Part shown: positions 9,297 to 19,988 of the stretch, piece by piece
Layout of the letters: each line of letters opens with the position of its first letter
Position numbering within the stretch: position 1 is the first letter of the stretch
Origin: Chalciporus piperatus
Lineage: Eukaryota > Basidiomycota > Agaricomycetes > Boletales > Boletaceae
Direction of reading: 5' to 3'
NCBI GenBank assembly: GCA_038093975.1
Contig: JBBPTG010000330.1
Span: 1-23,573, forward strand
DNA length: 23,573 nt
Notes under the pieces: model-generated
The model's database searches: none
What the model saw: only the letters and a program-made list of their open reading frames with translations
Told to the model about the DNA's origin: nothing
Translations under genes and position numbers: made by a program

Positions 9297-9684
9297 AGCT
9301 GGGGATGTGTGGGCAATGTTAATGGAGGAGGTTCCAGGGAGCGCTGATCAGATCGATAATGGTTATATACTTGCATGCCGGGCGTATACTTTGGGTGACC
9401 TATCTTCGTCATCCCCATGAACCAGTGGTGATTACACGTTCTAGTCAGCATGGCTTGGTCATTTAATAGTTCCGCCGGCTCATCGGGTTTCCCCTGTTCT
9501 CTTCCGTCTCCAATCACTCTCTTTGTACATGCTACCGATATCTATCTGTGCTTCTCGGTCAGCGCGACCCAGAAAATCTGAGGTTTGGCCATTCTGCGAG
9601 TCTGGGTCTGGGAGGCTTCAACTTGTTGATCATACTTAGTGAGTGGGATAGCTTCCGGCCCGAAGACTGAGTGCCTGTATGGGC
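9297..9684. other. Intergenic region between divergent genes
   Basis: The region lies between the start of the minus-strand oxidoreductase and the duplicated flank of the plus-strand kinase-like gene. It should hold both promoters. No recognisable element beyond general AT/GC texture was found. Confidence 0.4.
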
Positions 9685-9777
9685 GCGGTGGCAAACAAAT
9701 GGCGGATCTAATTTTCACACATTGGCGTGCCATTGTAATATGTGACTCTTTCAAGGACTACACACTCCCCGGTGACA
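9685..9777 (+). repeat. Conserved upstream flank of kinase-like copy A
   Basis: The GGCAAACAA, CTAATTTTC, TTGGCGTGC, GTGACTCTTT and CACTCCCCGGTGACAATG blocks recur in the same order upstream of copy B (about 18583-18665, minus strand). Copy C shows a shorter version. This puts the duplicated segment's left border in copy A near 9685. It probably contains the core promoter. Confidence 0.55.
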
Positions 9778-11454
9778 ATGTGTGCCCTACATAACGATTC
9801 CAAGCTCCAGGTAAGTTCGTTATTCCCTCCGAACAAACTTGAGCGTGGCCTGAAGTCGTACTCCCTTACGTCAAGCTCAGCGACTTCAAGCCTCGAACTG
9901 AAGAGGCCGTCCTTGTCACCTTCGCAAAGTTGCAAAGCATGAGACCGTGGTTTGAAGAACGCGGATACTTCATGAATCACTTTTCTTATAAGCGGAGCAG
10001 GCAGACCAACGTGGACTTTGTCCAGTATACCTACCCACATTTCCCGTACAATTACGATCTGGATCAAACGCCACCACGTATACAGCTACCATACAGCAAT
10101 TTTGGTGGCGATCCAACTCTGCTAGACTTCGTGCAAGGTCAAGCGCACCCCCTTCGTACTGAGCCAGCGGTACGTTTCTCAGTTGAACATGTTGGATTGC
10201 AATCCGGTTCAATTTCGAGTCTGCCACAGGAACAAGTTGTATTCGCACAGGACTCCGAGCAAAGGCATGTCGCAATGAAGCTTGTTACTGAAAGCTCGGT
10301 CGAATATCAGGTCTTCCACCGTCTCCGCAAGGAAGACAGTCTGTACACGTCAGATCCTGAAGAGTTCGGGTGTGTGTTACCTCCGCTCGACTTCCTGGAA
10401 CTCTATGACGGACTTTGGTTCGTTGTCATGCCAAGGTTATGCGACTTGTATTATCATCGTCGTAGAGAGACAACTGACAGAAAGTATTCTAGATGGGGGA
10501 GTTGCATTCTTATGCCCGAATACGAGAGCGTTGGCGAGATCCTGCACCGTATGCGCTGCCTTCTGAAGGTGGGTTTTTTTCCTCATCGCCAGCAATCCTT
10601 TTGTTTTATTGTTGTCAGGGTCTTTCTGTTCTTCATAAGAACCTCATTGTCCACAGGGTCAGTTTCTATCCAGCTAGCTCGGATTAGCTTGGATGGTTCT
10701 CTCACAGCTCTGAACAGGACATCAAGGAAACAAACATGCTGATCAACCACTTTTCAGAAAAGGCTCACGTTCCGGGCAAAAATCCACTGCGGCTAGGTTT
10801 GAGGAGCCAAAATTTGTTGACTTATGCCTGGATAGATTTCGACCACGGTGCTATCTTTCCATTAGATTCCAAGCCTGCTGAAAGACGACGACCCGCAAAG
10901 GAGTCGTTCGTCTATCCGTGTTCAAGAACAGAGGACACTAACCAAGGCGAAATCGACTACGATCCGTTTGTGTTCGACGTCGGGTCGCTTGGCTTTTTCT
11001 TTTGTCAGTATTTTCAGGTGGGAATTTTTTATCTGTTTTGCTTTTGTAACGAACCTCATCCATGATTGTGTTGGTTTAGTGGTGTTCCCGCGTGGTCCCG
11101 ATGCTGGCACCATTCCTGGATCGTATGATCACCCGAGACCTGGCAACGCGATTTACGGCATCCGATGCCCTCCGATTCTTTGACGAGCACGTCAAACCAT
11201 CAGTTTCAGAAGAAATTCTTCGTTCTCAACTTCTGACGGTGGACGACTATGTTGGACTTGAACCAGAGCAATATGATCGATGGGCGGGACTCGATCCGAA
11301 ATTCATCGAAACATGGTCGTCGTATCGGAACCCTCCGTTACCTCGGTCGACGCAGGTGTTACGACGGATATGTGATGTGGATGCTGGTCGCACTTGCGTG
11401 AGGGCAATCAGAAAGGGCGCTCGCCTTGTTCGTGTCTGCACGCCGAAGCAATGA
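9778..11454 (+). CDS. Divergent protein kinase-like protein, copy A, 440 aa, 7 exons
   Basis: Exons are 9778-9810, 9876-10169, 10230-10435, 10493-10568, 10619-10657, 10718-11017 and 11080-11454. They sum to 441 codons with all GT-AG introns. The N-terminal part (RPWFEERGYFMNHF) lacks known motifs. VAMKLV supplies the ATP-site lysine (K126), LHKNLIVHRDIKETNMLI is the catalytic loop (HRD at 215-217), and IDFDHG stands where DFG is expected (DFD at 256-258). The C-lobe has FDVGSLGFFF and APFLDRMITRDLATRFTA. This fits the lineage-specific kinase-domain families of Agaricomycetes; the substrate is unknown. The intron calls are supported because copies B and C show indels inside the predicted introns but not in exons. 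It is the only copy on the plus strand and is closest to copy C in its last exon. Confidence 0.82.
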
Positions 11455-11770
11455 CGCCGCCTTGTTTATTTATTTCTGACACAATACTACGATATCACTA
11501 ATATCTGCGAACGAGGTGTTTCAGCACCAAGTTCCTTCGCGTGTCGCGTCTCATCGCATCAGGCATTGAAATCATCATAGCGTAACTCTTTGCGAGTTTT
11601 GAGACTGCTGGTAACTCCTCTCTGATATCACCACTTTCTTTTGCTACTCCTCTCAACAGTCACCAACTTTAGCTGAGAGTTGAAACGCGCGTCGCACGAA
11701 TTGCATCGTGTGCTATGTACTCGCGGAACCAAACCATCGAATTGTCTCCGGGACATCTGACGTCATATTA
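11455..11770 (+). repeat. Conserved 3' flank of kinase-like copy A
   Basis: This segment contains CTGACACAATACTACGATAT, CACTAATATCTGCGAACGAG, CACCAACTTTAGCTGAGAG and a GCATCGTGTGCT block. The same blocks occur in inverse orientation beside copies B, C and D. The match to copy C extends furthest, to a TGACGTCATATTAGGGT-like sequence. It probably includes the 3' untranslated region and polyadenylation signals, since it is conserved in all four copies. No ORF is supported. Confidence 0.7.
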
Positions 11771-11854
11771 GGGTGGCGGTGTCCGGGCTTACCAAGAACC
11801 CCTGTCTCAGCGCCCTTGTGGTAAGAGAGACAATCCACTACTCGTGCTTCAAAC

Positions 11855-12695
11855 ATGCCTTCCATCACATCCTCTCTCTCTCGATTCGCATCCAGTCATC
11901 TCAAAAAACCTCCATCCGTGACTAACAACACGTCGATGGAGGCCTGGTTCACCGAACTAGGCAGTCTGCCAGCCCGTCTAGTGGCCAAAGTCGAACTCTG
12001 CACAGCGAAGCCTGTGGGCAAAGATATGTGGGGTGAGGACGTAGACAAACGGGACCGTCATTCCTTTCTTCGGGCGTTTCTAGACCCCTTGGACGGACAC
12101 CCCCAAGAGGTGATGGTGGTGGAAAGATTCCTTTCCATGGGGGACAACCATCATTCGGTGGTTCCGTTGGCGGATGCGTTGGCTACGGGAGGTACCACGC
12201 ATCATCCAGAAATCCATGATCGCGTCTGTACGACCTCCCATGGCCACTTTGACAAGCTCATTCATAAACTCGAGGTGGAGCGAACCCTCGAATTTGACCG
12301 GAAACTGTCGATTCAAGAATTGGGCGTTCTCTTGGAATTCATCAGTAGGACGACCATGCTGGTATGTCCTGCAGGGGATTGCAAATGCGAGTCCAACTTT
12401 TTTGCATATACGTGCTTGGCGACGCTGGCACCGGCATTCCCGCCGGTGCAACATAAACATGGGTCTCATCTCATGCAAAGCATCGTGGATGCGCAACATA
12501 CTTTGTTTGAGGATGGGGCTCGTGACTTTTTGCAGCAGGTGCCTTCTTTGGTAGACGATGCCGAGTCTACGAATGCGGTGAGTCGCCCTCTACGCGCATT
12601 CAAGGGTTGCACTGAGAAGCTTACAGCTGACGTTGATGGAGGAGCTGAAGAAGGAAAACTTGCATGTTCAGTCCGAGACACCGTCGAGCCACTGA
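11855..12695 (+). CDS. Unrecognised 263-aa protein, 2 exons
   Basis: Exon 1 is 11855-12577 and exon 2 12627-12695, joined across a 49-nt GTGAGT-ACAG intron in phase 0. Reading through the intron instead gives a longer, less convincing 299-aa tail. The spliced end reads LTLMEELKKENLHV followed by a polar tail. The protein is mostly helical and soluble in appearance, with many His (TTHHPEIHDRV, SHGHFDKLIHKLE). A small Cys cluster lies at C171, C176, C178 and C187 (VCPAGDCKCESNFFAYTC), which could bind metal. No signal peptide, membrane segment or known domain was recognised. It lies between copy A and the calcineurin block. Both the function and the choice of the first ATG are uncertain. Confidence 0.6.
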
Positions 12696-12910
12696 GTCTG
12701 CTCAGGTACGGATGGGGTATTTGCTGGTCAAGGTGCCGAAAGGTTCGTTACTAGGGTTTTCGCCAGGCGTGGTTTTCTCGCTATGATATTCCGGGAAGAA
12801 AGATGTCATGATTTCGAATTCTTGGCTACTCGTGAGCTTGTAGTGAAAGCGTGATCGCAATCGCGAATGTCAGCTACGGACGCGAGGCAGAGTGACACAA
12901 GCTACTTCTC

Positions 12911-13280
12911 TCATTGTCCTACTCCGGAATCGCCTTCCTCTGCTGGCTCTGGATTGAGCTCTGCGGCAACTGTCATGAATCTATACAAGCTCGTCACTCG
13001 AGAGTGTCGTCTTTGATGAGATGACGTCGTACTGAGCAGCATGGGTACCAGCAAGGACCCTCATCGCGTCCAAATCATATTGGAGCTGTTCCATTAGATC
13101 GGCGGTCTGACTGACTGCTCTGGACATGTTTTTGAGACTGGAAGCCAACTGAGCGTACAGCCTGTCCTTTGCTTGAGTGGCGCCTGAACGGCTGTTCATG
13201 AGGAGTAGAGGTTGAGCTTGATCTTTCCCACGACCTGATCCACTGCGGCCAACTTCAACTTGTTCTCCATCCCCTTCCAC
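12911..13280 (-). CDS. Small helical protein, possible BLOC-1/KxDL-like subunit (5' end unresolved)
   Basis: Minus-strand exon 13280-13033 contains AKDRLYAQLASSLKNMSR and AVSQTADLMEQLQYDLDAMR, a heptad-like coiled coil. A 52-nt intron (13032-12981, GTACGA to TATAG) gives THAAQ-FMTVAAELNPEPAEE and an acidic end with TGA at 12911-12913. Without that splice the frame ends in a less typical SSDELV. The layout (a helix ending in xxDLD, then a short acidic tail) recalls KxDL/BLOC-1-related proteins of lysosome or vacuole trafficking. The lysine of KxDL is not present, so this is a weak inference. Upstream exons could not be fixed; an in-frame stop precedes about 13310. Confidence 0.4.
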
Positions 13281-13639
13281 TGCCCTCGCTCTCTGATACC
13301 CTGAAGATCACCAATGACTGTTGAATAGTAGCAAGTCCCACTGGCTATGTTAATTTTGCGCATTGTGAGGTGCAATGCGAAAGATCAACATAAAGACGTA
13401 TACTGTAACGAGGACGTGCATTTGAATGCTTACAGAGTCTAGTTGAACAAGAACTGTTGTGATAAAGCTCAAAGCTCGTAATCTTGTAGTGCTTGGGTTT
13501 CATTGCCATAGTCCATCCAATTATAGACCTCCTTGTCCCAAACCTGCTGTGCGTCTCCGAGTGTCTGCATCACCGCATTTACAGCGTCCTCGACCAGGGA
13601 CCTCTTTCCTGCGCACCCTTTCCATCTATCTGAATCATC
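13281..13639. other. Upstream region of the calcineurin gene
   Basis: This region lies between the minus-strand helical protein and the plus-strand calcineurin start, so it probably contains both promoters. A minus-strand frame (13469-13690) encodes a protein-like stretch (SLVEDAVNAVMQTLGDA). It could be an upstream exon of the helical protein gene, but no splice joining was found. Confidence 0.35.
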
Positions 13640-16065
13640 ATGTTGGATGCCCAGTCTCACTTTGACAAGGCCGTACATGAAATCGAACACAGAAACCCCG
13701 CCCCCGCTGTAGATTTCTCAACCCATCGACTTGAGAACGGAGTGATCGTCAGCACACGAGAGAGGATAATCAAGGATGTGCGTCTATTCTTCACTGCTTC
13801 CTAGAGATCGCTCACCTTGCGCTCGTTCTCCCCACAGGTTGGACAACCTGAAGTAGGTATGCCGACCGACGCCGAGTTCTTTTCCGCACACGATCCAACG
13901 AAACCCAATCTCGATTTCCTCAAGAATCACTTCTTTCGAGAAGGAAGGATTACCGAGGAACATGCCCTTTGGATCATCACGAAAGCGACAGCTTTGCTTC
14001 GGAGCGAACCCAACGTACTCCAGATCGATGCTCCAGTGACTGGTGAGTCCCACGCCCGTCGCATGCAGTGTTTCGGATCTGACTTTCTCTAGTCTGTGGT
14101 GATATCCATGGTCAATATGTGCGTCAATGAGTTCAACCCACCATTCGGTTCACATGGAACTGATGTCAAATCAAGTATGACCTTATGAAACTCTTTGATA
14201 AGGGTGGAAACCCTAGAACAACGAGATATCTCTTTCTAGGTGATTACGTTGACCGAGGATACTTCAGCATCGAAGTACTTTCATTTCTTCTGACCTTATC
14301 CACCAATCACCTGACAACTTGGTTTTCAAAGTGTGTGCTATACCTCTGGTCATTGAAGATATGCTATCCCAATAGCTTATTCCTCCTCCGTGGTAACCAC
14401 GAATGTCGGCGGTTGACTGAGTACTTCACGTTCAAGATTGAATGTAAGAGACGTCCCCTACCCGTGTCCCCTTCGGCGATGACCTGAGACTCCTAGGTCA
14501 ACGTAAGTATTCCGCGCGCATATATGACGCATGCATGGAGTCTTTCTGTGCACTCCCACTGGCCGCTATCATGAGCAAGCAATTCCTATGCATACATGGA
14601 GGATTATCACCCGAACTCCACACCATACATGACCTTGAAGTGGTTCGTCCGTCAACGCCTTTCGTATGCCCGCCTACTTACCGAATCGTTTTCAGTTGGA
14701 CCGGTTCCGCGAACCACCGACTCACGGTCTGATGTGCGACATTCTCTGGTCAGATCCTGCAGAAGACTTCGGGTCAGAAAAAGGAAAAGAGAGCTTTTTG
14801 CACAATCACGTTAGGGGTTGCTCATATTTCTACACGTGAGTTTGTTCGCCATCATGCGCGTGGATTTGCTCGATCTTAGTTTGTCATTTAGCTACTCCGC
14901 CACGTGTAAGTTCCTGGAGAGGAACAGTCTGTTGTCGGTCATCCGCGCACACGAGGCTCAGGATTCTGGGTGAGGTCACGGTGATACTCTCCTGACATTG
15001 ATATCCTCTTAATTGATGTCGTCAGCTTCCGAATGTACCGCAAGGGGCAAAATACAGGTTTCCCTACTTTAATCACGATCTTCTCTGCACCCAACTATCT
15101 CGACGTGTATAACAACAAGGCCGCCGTTCTCAAGTACGAGAACAACACGATGAATATCACGCAATTCAATTGCACTTCACACCCGTATTGGCTTCCAAAC
15201 TTCAAGGATGTATTCGAGTGGAGCTTGCCTTTCGTTGGCGAAAAGAGTGCGTGGCTTTCTTCTCCATCCAGAGTTTGCATTGTAGCTCATACTCCCAGTC
15301 ACCGACATGCTGGTTGCTGTGCTCAACACGTGTTCCAAGGAGGAGCTCGAAGACGACCACACCCCTCCTCATTCAGAACCACATCACGACGACGTTCGTG
15401 AACGGAGGAGAGTCATCAAGAACAAGATTCTGGCTGTTGGCCGGATGGCACGTGTATTTGCGGTCCTTCGGTACGTCCGCTATATGCACGGTGGAAACTC
15501 TCTTACATGACTCGGCGGTGCTCAGGGAGGAATCCGAGAACATTTCCGAACTCAAGAGTATATCCTCTACTGGCAGGTTGCCTTACGGAACCCTGGCTTT
15601 GGGTGCGGAGGGTATTAAGAAAGCGATATCGAGCTTCGAAGATGCGTACGTAACACACACACTTTCGTCTCTCAGCTATCCAACCACACTCAAACCCTTT
15701 CTAGACGGAGATCAGATATCGAGAACGAGCGATTACCGCCAGCACCCCCAGCCGACAAAACGCTTACATCCTCCCTCCCCGTTGTCCCCTCAAAATCTCA
15801 ACTTCTTCAATCCCCACCCCTCCGTCCCACAACTCCATCGTCTGACAACGCACGCTCCGAAACACCCTCGCTGGAGCGAACGTCTTCCTCCCCCAGCACG
15901 TCGAGCATTAGTTCCCCACCCCCTACACCCCCACCTCCGGCGCCTGCGGAGAAGAAGTCGAGATTGGGTGCGTCGGGAGCTGGGTCGATGAGATCGAGGA
16001 CGATGGGGAGTACGTTGTCAATGTTGTTGGAGGGGAAGAAAGGAGGGGGTGGTGGGTCGAGTTGA
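13640..16065 (+). CDS. CNA1: Calcineurin A: Ser/Thr protein phosphatase 2B catalytic subunit, 605 aa, 12 exons
   Basis: Exons are 13640-13777, 13838-14042, 14093-14118, 14176-14274, 14332-14443, 14497-14642, 14696-14835, 14892-14969, 15026-15246, 15299-15470, 15526-15645 and 15705-16065. All phases agree (606 codons). Metal-site motifs GDIHGQ (117-122), GDYVDRG (145-151) and RGNHE (176-180) are intact, as is [20 protein letters not shown]. The regulatory-subunit (CNB) binding helix follows [18 protein letters not shown]. The calmodulin-binding helix lies at about 427-446 ([17 protein letters not shown]). The autoinhibitory segment (REESE, then LPYGTLALG) and a Ser/Pro-rich tail ending in poly-Gly complete it. 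The enzyme is the calcium/calmodulin-activated phosphatase acting on Crz1-type factors in stress response and growth. The gene is complete, single and unrelated to its repetitive neighbours. An in-frame stop just before the ATG supports this start. Confidence 0.95.
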
Positions 16066-16710
16066 TCCGAACTCGACGCCGAGTTGTAACCCATGGCCCT
16101 GTCATGTCAGTGGGGCTGGCATTTCTCCGGTCTCGGTAGATGCTATGTTGGGGGAAGCTACGGTGTTCTCGTAATTGTATTGGTGACTCGGATGGATTCA
16201 GGATCGTTCCTTTGTATCGATGTTGTCGATTGCTGTGTAGCATGTTTTATGTGCATTTTGCGGAAAAAATAGGTTAGATCCTTGGTGCAGAGTAAGCTTT
16301 GGGCCCCTCCATCGACACAGCGGCTTAAATGAACGGCTGTTCAGCACTCTTTCGTAGCTAAGCAAGCCTTCTCATTGGCTGGCAAGCACCTAGACGATCC
16401 CAAAGAGTGTCTTACAGCACGATTACTAACTCCTTGTCCAAAATGAGGTTCCTAAGGCTGCCAAAAAATCGGCTAGGTTCGCAGATGTCTGACATTGCTT
16501 CGATCTAGCTTGTCATCTACAGACAACTATCCCACTACGAGCAAGGACACTTTCGAGTTTTCAAGTTCATTAATACACAGCGGCCAGAGCAAAGAATATG
16601 TGGCAAGCGTCGTTCGGGTTGAGTATAGTCGGGCTCTCGGAGCCTGCCCGCTTGCCAGAAGCAACTTCTTGAGAGGTCCAAGGCCATCATGACGAAGCAG
16701 ATGAAACTGT
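16066..16710. other. 3' flank of calcineurin, no further gene seen
   Basis: The first part should be the calcineurin 3' untranslated region. No exon, RNA gene or repeat is supported up to the start of the duplicated flank of copy B. Short frames on both strands show no domain. Confidence 0.4.
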
Positions 16711-16920
16711 AGTTACATAGCAAACGGAGCCTCAGCTCAAGTTGGTGACTGAGAAGAGTAAGAGAAGAAAGTGGTGATATCAGAGAGCTAGTTGGGCCAA
16801 TAAGACACAACATGCACGCAGGAACTTGGTGCCGAAATATCTCGTTCACAGAACATTCTGAGATATTAGTGATATTCAAGTAGCAGTTAACTGTGTCAGG
16901 AAGAAATAAACATGACAACG
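16711..16920 (-). repeat. Conserved 3' flank of kinase-like copy B
   Basis: This shares with the other copies the blocks GTTACATAGCAAACG, CAGCTCAAGTTGGTGACTGA, GAAAGTGGTGATATCAGAGA, GGCACCAAGTTCCT (reverse) and GATATTAGTGATATT. It is about 200 bp long and slightly deleted against copy C. Confidence 0.7.
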
Positions 16921-18582
16921 TCATTGCTTCGGCGTCCAGCCACGAACAAGGCGAGCGCCCTTTCGGATTGCCCTCACACAAGTGCGGCCAGCTTCAGTAT
17001 CACATATCCGTCGTAACATTTGCGTCGACCGAGGTATCGGTGGATTCCGATACAACGACCATGCTTCGATGAATTTCGGATCGAGTCCCGCCCATCGATC
17101 AAATTTCTCTGGTTCGGCATACTCGTCCACCGTCGGAGGTGGAGAACGGAGCAGTTCTTCTGACATGGATGGTCGGACATGCTCGTCAAAGAATTGGAGG
17201 GCATCGGATGCTGTAAATCGTGTTACCAGGTCTCGGGTGATCATACGATCCAGGAATGGTGCCAGCATCGGGACCACGCGGGAACACCACTAAATCAACA
17301 CAATCACGCATGAAGTTACGAAAGCAAGACAAAGAAGAGGTTCCCACCTGAAAATACTGACAAAAGAAAAAGCCGAGCGACCCGACGTCGAACACAAACG
17401 GATCGTAGTCGATTTCGCCTTGGTTAGTGTCCTCTGTTCTTGAACACGGATAGACGAACGACTCCTTTGCTGATCGTCGTCTTTCGGCAGGCTTGGAATC
17501 TAATGGAAAGATAGCACCGTGGTCGAAATCTATCCAGGCATAAGTCAACAAATTTTGGCTCCTCAGACCTAGCCGCAGTGGATTTTCGCCCGGAACGTGA
17601 GCTCTGTCCGAAAAGTGGTTGATGAGCATGTTTGTTTCCTTAATGTCCTACTCAGAGCGGTGAGAGAACCATCCAAGCCAATCCGAGCTAGCTGGATAGA
17701 AACTGACCCTGTGGACAATGAGGTTCTTATGAAGAACAGAAAGACCCTAACAATGATAAAACAAACGGTTGCTGGCGTTGAGGAGAAAAACACACCTTCA
17801 GAAGGCAGCGCATAAGGTGCAGGATCTCGCCAACGCTCTCGTATTCGGGCATAAGAATGCATCGCCCCCATCTAGAATACTTCTGTCAGTTGTCTCTCTA
17901 CGACGATGATAATACAAGTGCACAACCTTGGCATGACGACGAACCAAAGTCCGTCATAGAGTTCCAGGAAGTCGAGCGGAGGTAACACACACCCGAACTC
18001 TTCAGGATCTGACGTGTACAGACTGGCTTCGTTGCGGAGACGGTGGAAAACCTGATATTCGACCGAGCTTTCAGCAACAAGCTTCATTGCGACATGCCTT
18101 TGCTCGGAGTCCTGTGCGAATACAACTTGTTCCTGTGGCAGACTCGGAATTGAACCCAATTACAATGCCACATGTCAACTGAGAAACGTACCGCTGGGCC
18201 AGTACGAAGAGGGTGCGCTTGACCTTGCACGAACTCTAACAGAGTTGGATCGCCACCGAAATTGCTGTATGGTAGTTGTATACGTGGTGGCGTTCGAAAC
18301 AGATCGTAATTGTATGTGAAACGTGGGTAGGTATACTGGACAAATTCCGCGTTGGTCTGCCTGCTTTTCTGATAGGAAAAGTGATTCAGGAAGTATCCGC
18401 GTTGTTCAAACCACAGTCTCATCCCTTGCAACTTTGCGAAGGTGACAAGGACGGCCTCTTCAGTTCGAGGCTTGAAGTCGCTGAGCTTGACGTAAGGGAG
18501 TACGACTCAGGCCACGCTCAAGTTTGTTCGGAGGGAAGAACTAACTTGCCTGGAGTTTGGAATCGTTATGTAGAGTACCCAT
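16921..18582 (-). CDS. Divergent protein kinase-like protein, copy B, 438 aa, 7 exons
   Basis: Exons are 18582-18550, 18485-18192, 18132-17927, 17871-17796, 17746-17708, 17647-17348 and 17289-16921 (439 codons). All key motifs of copy A are kept: VAMKLV, VHRDIKETNML, IDFDHG and FDVGSLGFFF. Exon lengths equal those of copy A except for two codons fewer in the last exon (VDEYAEPEKF region). That feature is shared with copy D and marks a B/D subfamily. Intron 1 has a GC donor (cag|gcaagt), where A and C have GT. The gene is in the opposite orientation to copy A and heads a minus-strand tandem series B-C-D. It appears intact if the GC donor is used. Confidence 0.78.
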
Positions 18583-19110
18583 TGTAACCGGGGAGTGGTC
18601 CTAATTGAAAGTCTAAAGAGTCACAGCGCGCCAAAGTAAGGAAATTAGACTTGTTTGCCACCCACCCACAGCGGCGTCACACGGGATTTGCCACTTCGGT
18701 CATCATCTCAGGCGCTCGATGATCAAGGACCTTCAAGTTGCCCGGATCTAACCTCACCGTATGTGATGCATCATGGATGGCACTTGTGGAGCGAGCGGAT
18801 AGTATACTGCGCCGCGAAAGGCTCACCACGCTAACCCACGTGTGTACGCCGGCGGCCTCGCCAATACTGGGAAGCGCGATGATACTCAGGGCTTTGAGGA
18901 CCGTACAGACATTCAACAGGACATAGTCACTCGACTATTCGTCTGAGCTGTGCCACGGCCCACAAGGAATAAAACCAACATGCCCGACGAATCGGAGCCT
19001 GCACTCGGGCGATGCTGGTAGGGCGTAACGCGATAGCATCTGATTTGTCAACTGGTTAGACATGGCCAACTGTTAAGGTCGGTCAAGACTCATACTCAAC
19101 TGCTACCATG
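18583..19110 (-). repeat. Duplicated upstream flank of kinase-like copy B
   Basis: This segment matches 22372-22915 upstream of copy C. Shared blocks include TTTGCCACC, GGATTTGCCACTTCGGTCA, ACCTTCAAGTTGCCCGGA, GGAGCGAGCGGATA, GCCGCGAAAG, GGTAGGGCGTAACGCGAT and CAACTGCTACC. Divergence and indels are considerable. It should include the promoter. No ORF is supported. Confidence 0.75.
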
Positions 19111-19770
19111 GTCCGTATCTCACGATTCCCTGCCACGTTGATCAATCGATCGTGATGGACCCCCAGCCAGGGGGATAACTTCAAACGGCGATCAGAATGC
19201 TAAACGCAGTCGGTCCGCACAGTTCATAGGGTTCTCAGCGGTGAAACATCATGATGGGTGCGTCGAATTCGTTAATATTTTTCCACATTCTACTTTTGGG
19301 CGCATCACTGGCAGTCCCTTGTTCATCCTTTCATCGGATTAGGGACGACTGCAGCCTATACGATCGACATGATCCTGTGCTTACTGAGTAAATTGTAATC
19401 TAGCCGTTCCGGGCTGGGTAGGTTCTTCTCCAGTGTCCAACGGGTGATCCTGACACGCACAGCAACCCCACTACGACTCGATCGATACTAACTGGCGATT
19501 CATTAATCAGGTGTACCATAACATGTGGACACACCACTAAATTTCGTTGAAGAGAAATTCCAGCAGGTTTTGATTGTCTTGCTCATCCGATCCTTACTGA
19601 CCTGCGTTCGCTACCTTGCATATTTCGACAGATATGTGCTAGCACGATCGCCAGCCAGAAGCCCTAGCTTCGGTTTTCTACGTTCATGAAAGGTATTTAC
19701 GGGCCGGATATGATGTATACTCAGGGTGAGCCTGCCCCAAATGCTGATTATACCATGCTCAAATATGTTT
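19111..19770. other. Unshared spacer between copies B and C, no gene seen
   Basis: This sequence is absent from the otherwise equivalent C-D junction. No coding frame, terminal inverted repeat or RNA gene was found. It adjoins the transposase relic and may be the decayed remainder of the same element. Confidence 0.45.
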
Positions 19771-19773
19771 GCA

Positions 19774-19965
19774 TCACGGAATACATGTATATCTTAACAT
19801 GTGGCACCGTTCGCCTAGATTGGCCATTTGCTGTAGATGTTCTGGAACACTGTCAAGACTCTCCTTTAACTCAGTCATCTTTCGGTGCCTCACAACATGG
19901 CGAGGGTCTGACTTGACCATCTTTCCTTGCCATCCCATCCTGATTAGGGTGTGGCGCGCAGACAT
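19774..19965 (-). other. Possible further decayed transposase segment
   Basis: A minus-strand frame just downstream of the transposase relic contains KSDPRHVVRHRKMTELKE and SLDSVPEHLQQMANLGERC. The composition is protein-like, and the position fits a degraded continuation of the element. No motif could be assigned. Confidence 0.25.
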
Positions 19966-19988
19966 CCTGACTGCTTGTCACCTTCAAA

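Noticed and set aside
10170..10229. Coding continuation of copy A through 10170-10229, which is open in frame
   Set aside because: Copies B and C carry indels that break this frame exactly here, and GTACGT/CCACAG borders fit a 60-nt intron.
12868..13017. Small plus-strand ORF (about 49 codons, SATDARQSDTSYFSH start)
   Set aside because: It is antisense to the better-supported second exon of the minus-strand helical protein and has no recognisable domain; it is kept only as a possibility.
13469..13690. 73-codon minus-strand frame upstream of the helical protein
   Set aside because: Protein-like in part, but it ends in a stop with no usable donor to join it to the next exon, and it overlaps calcineurin exon 1 antisense.
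15170..15991. 273-codon plus-strand frame overlapping the calcineurin 3' exons
   Set aside because: It is in another frame of well-supported calcineurin exons 9-12 and reads through their introns.
16535..16981. 148-codon minus-strand frame next to copy B
   Set aside because: It runs through the conserved 3' flank of copy B, has no domain, and is not conserved as a frame in the flanks of A, C or D.
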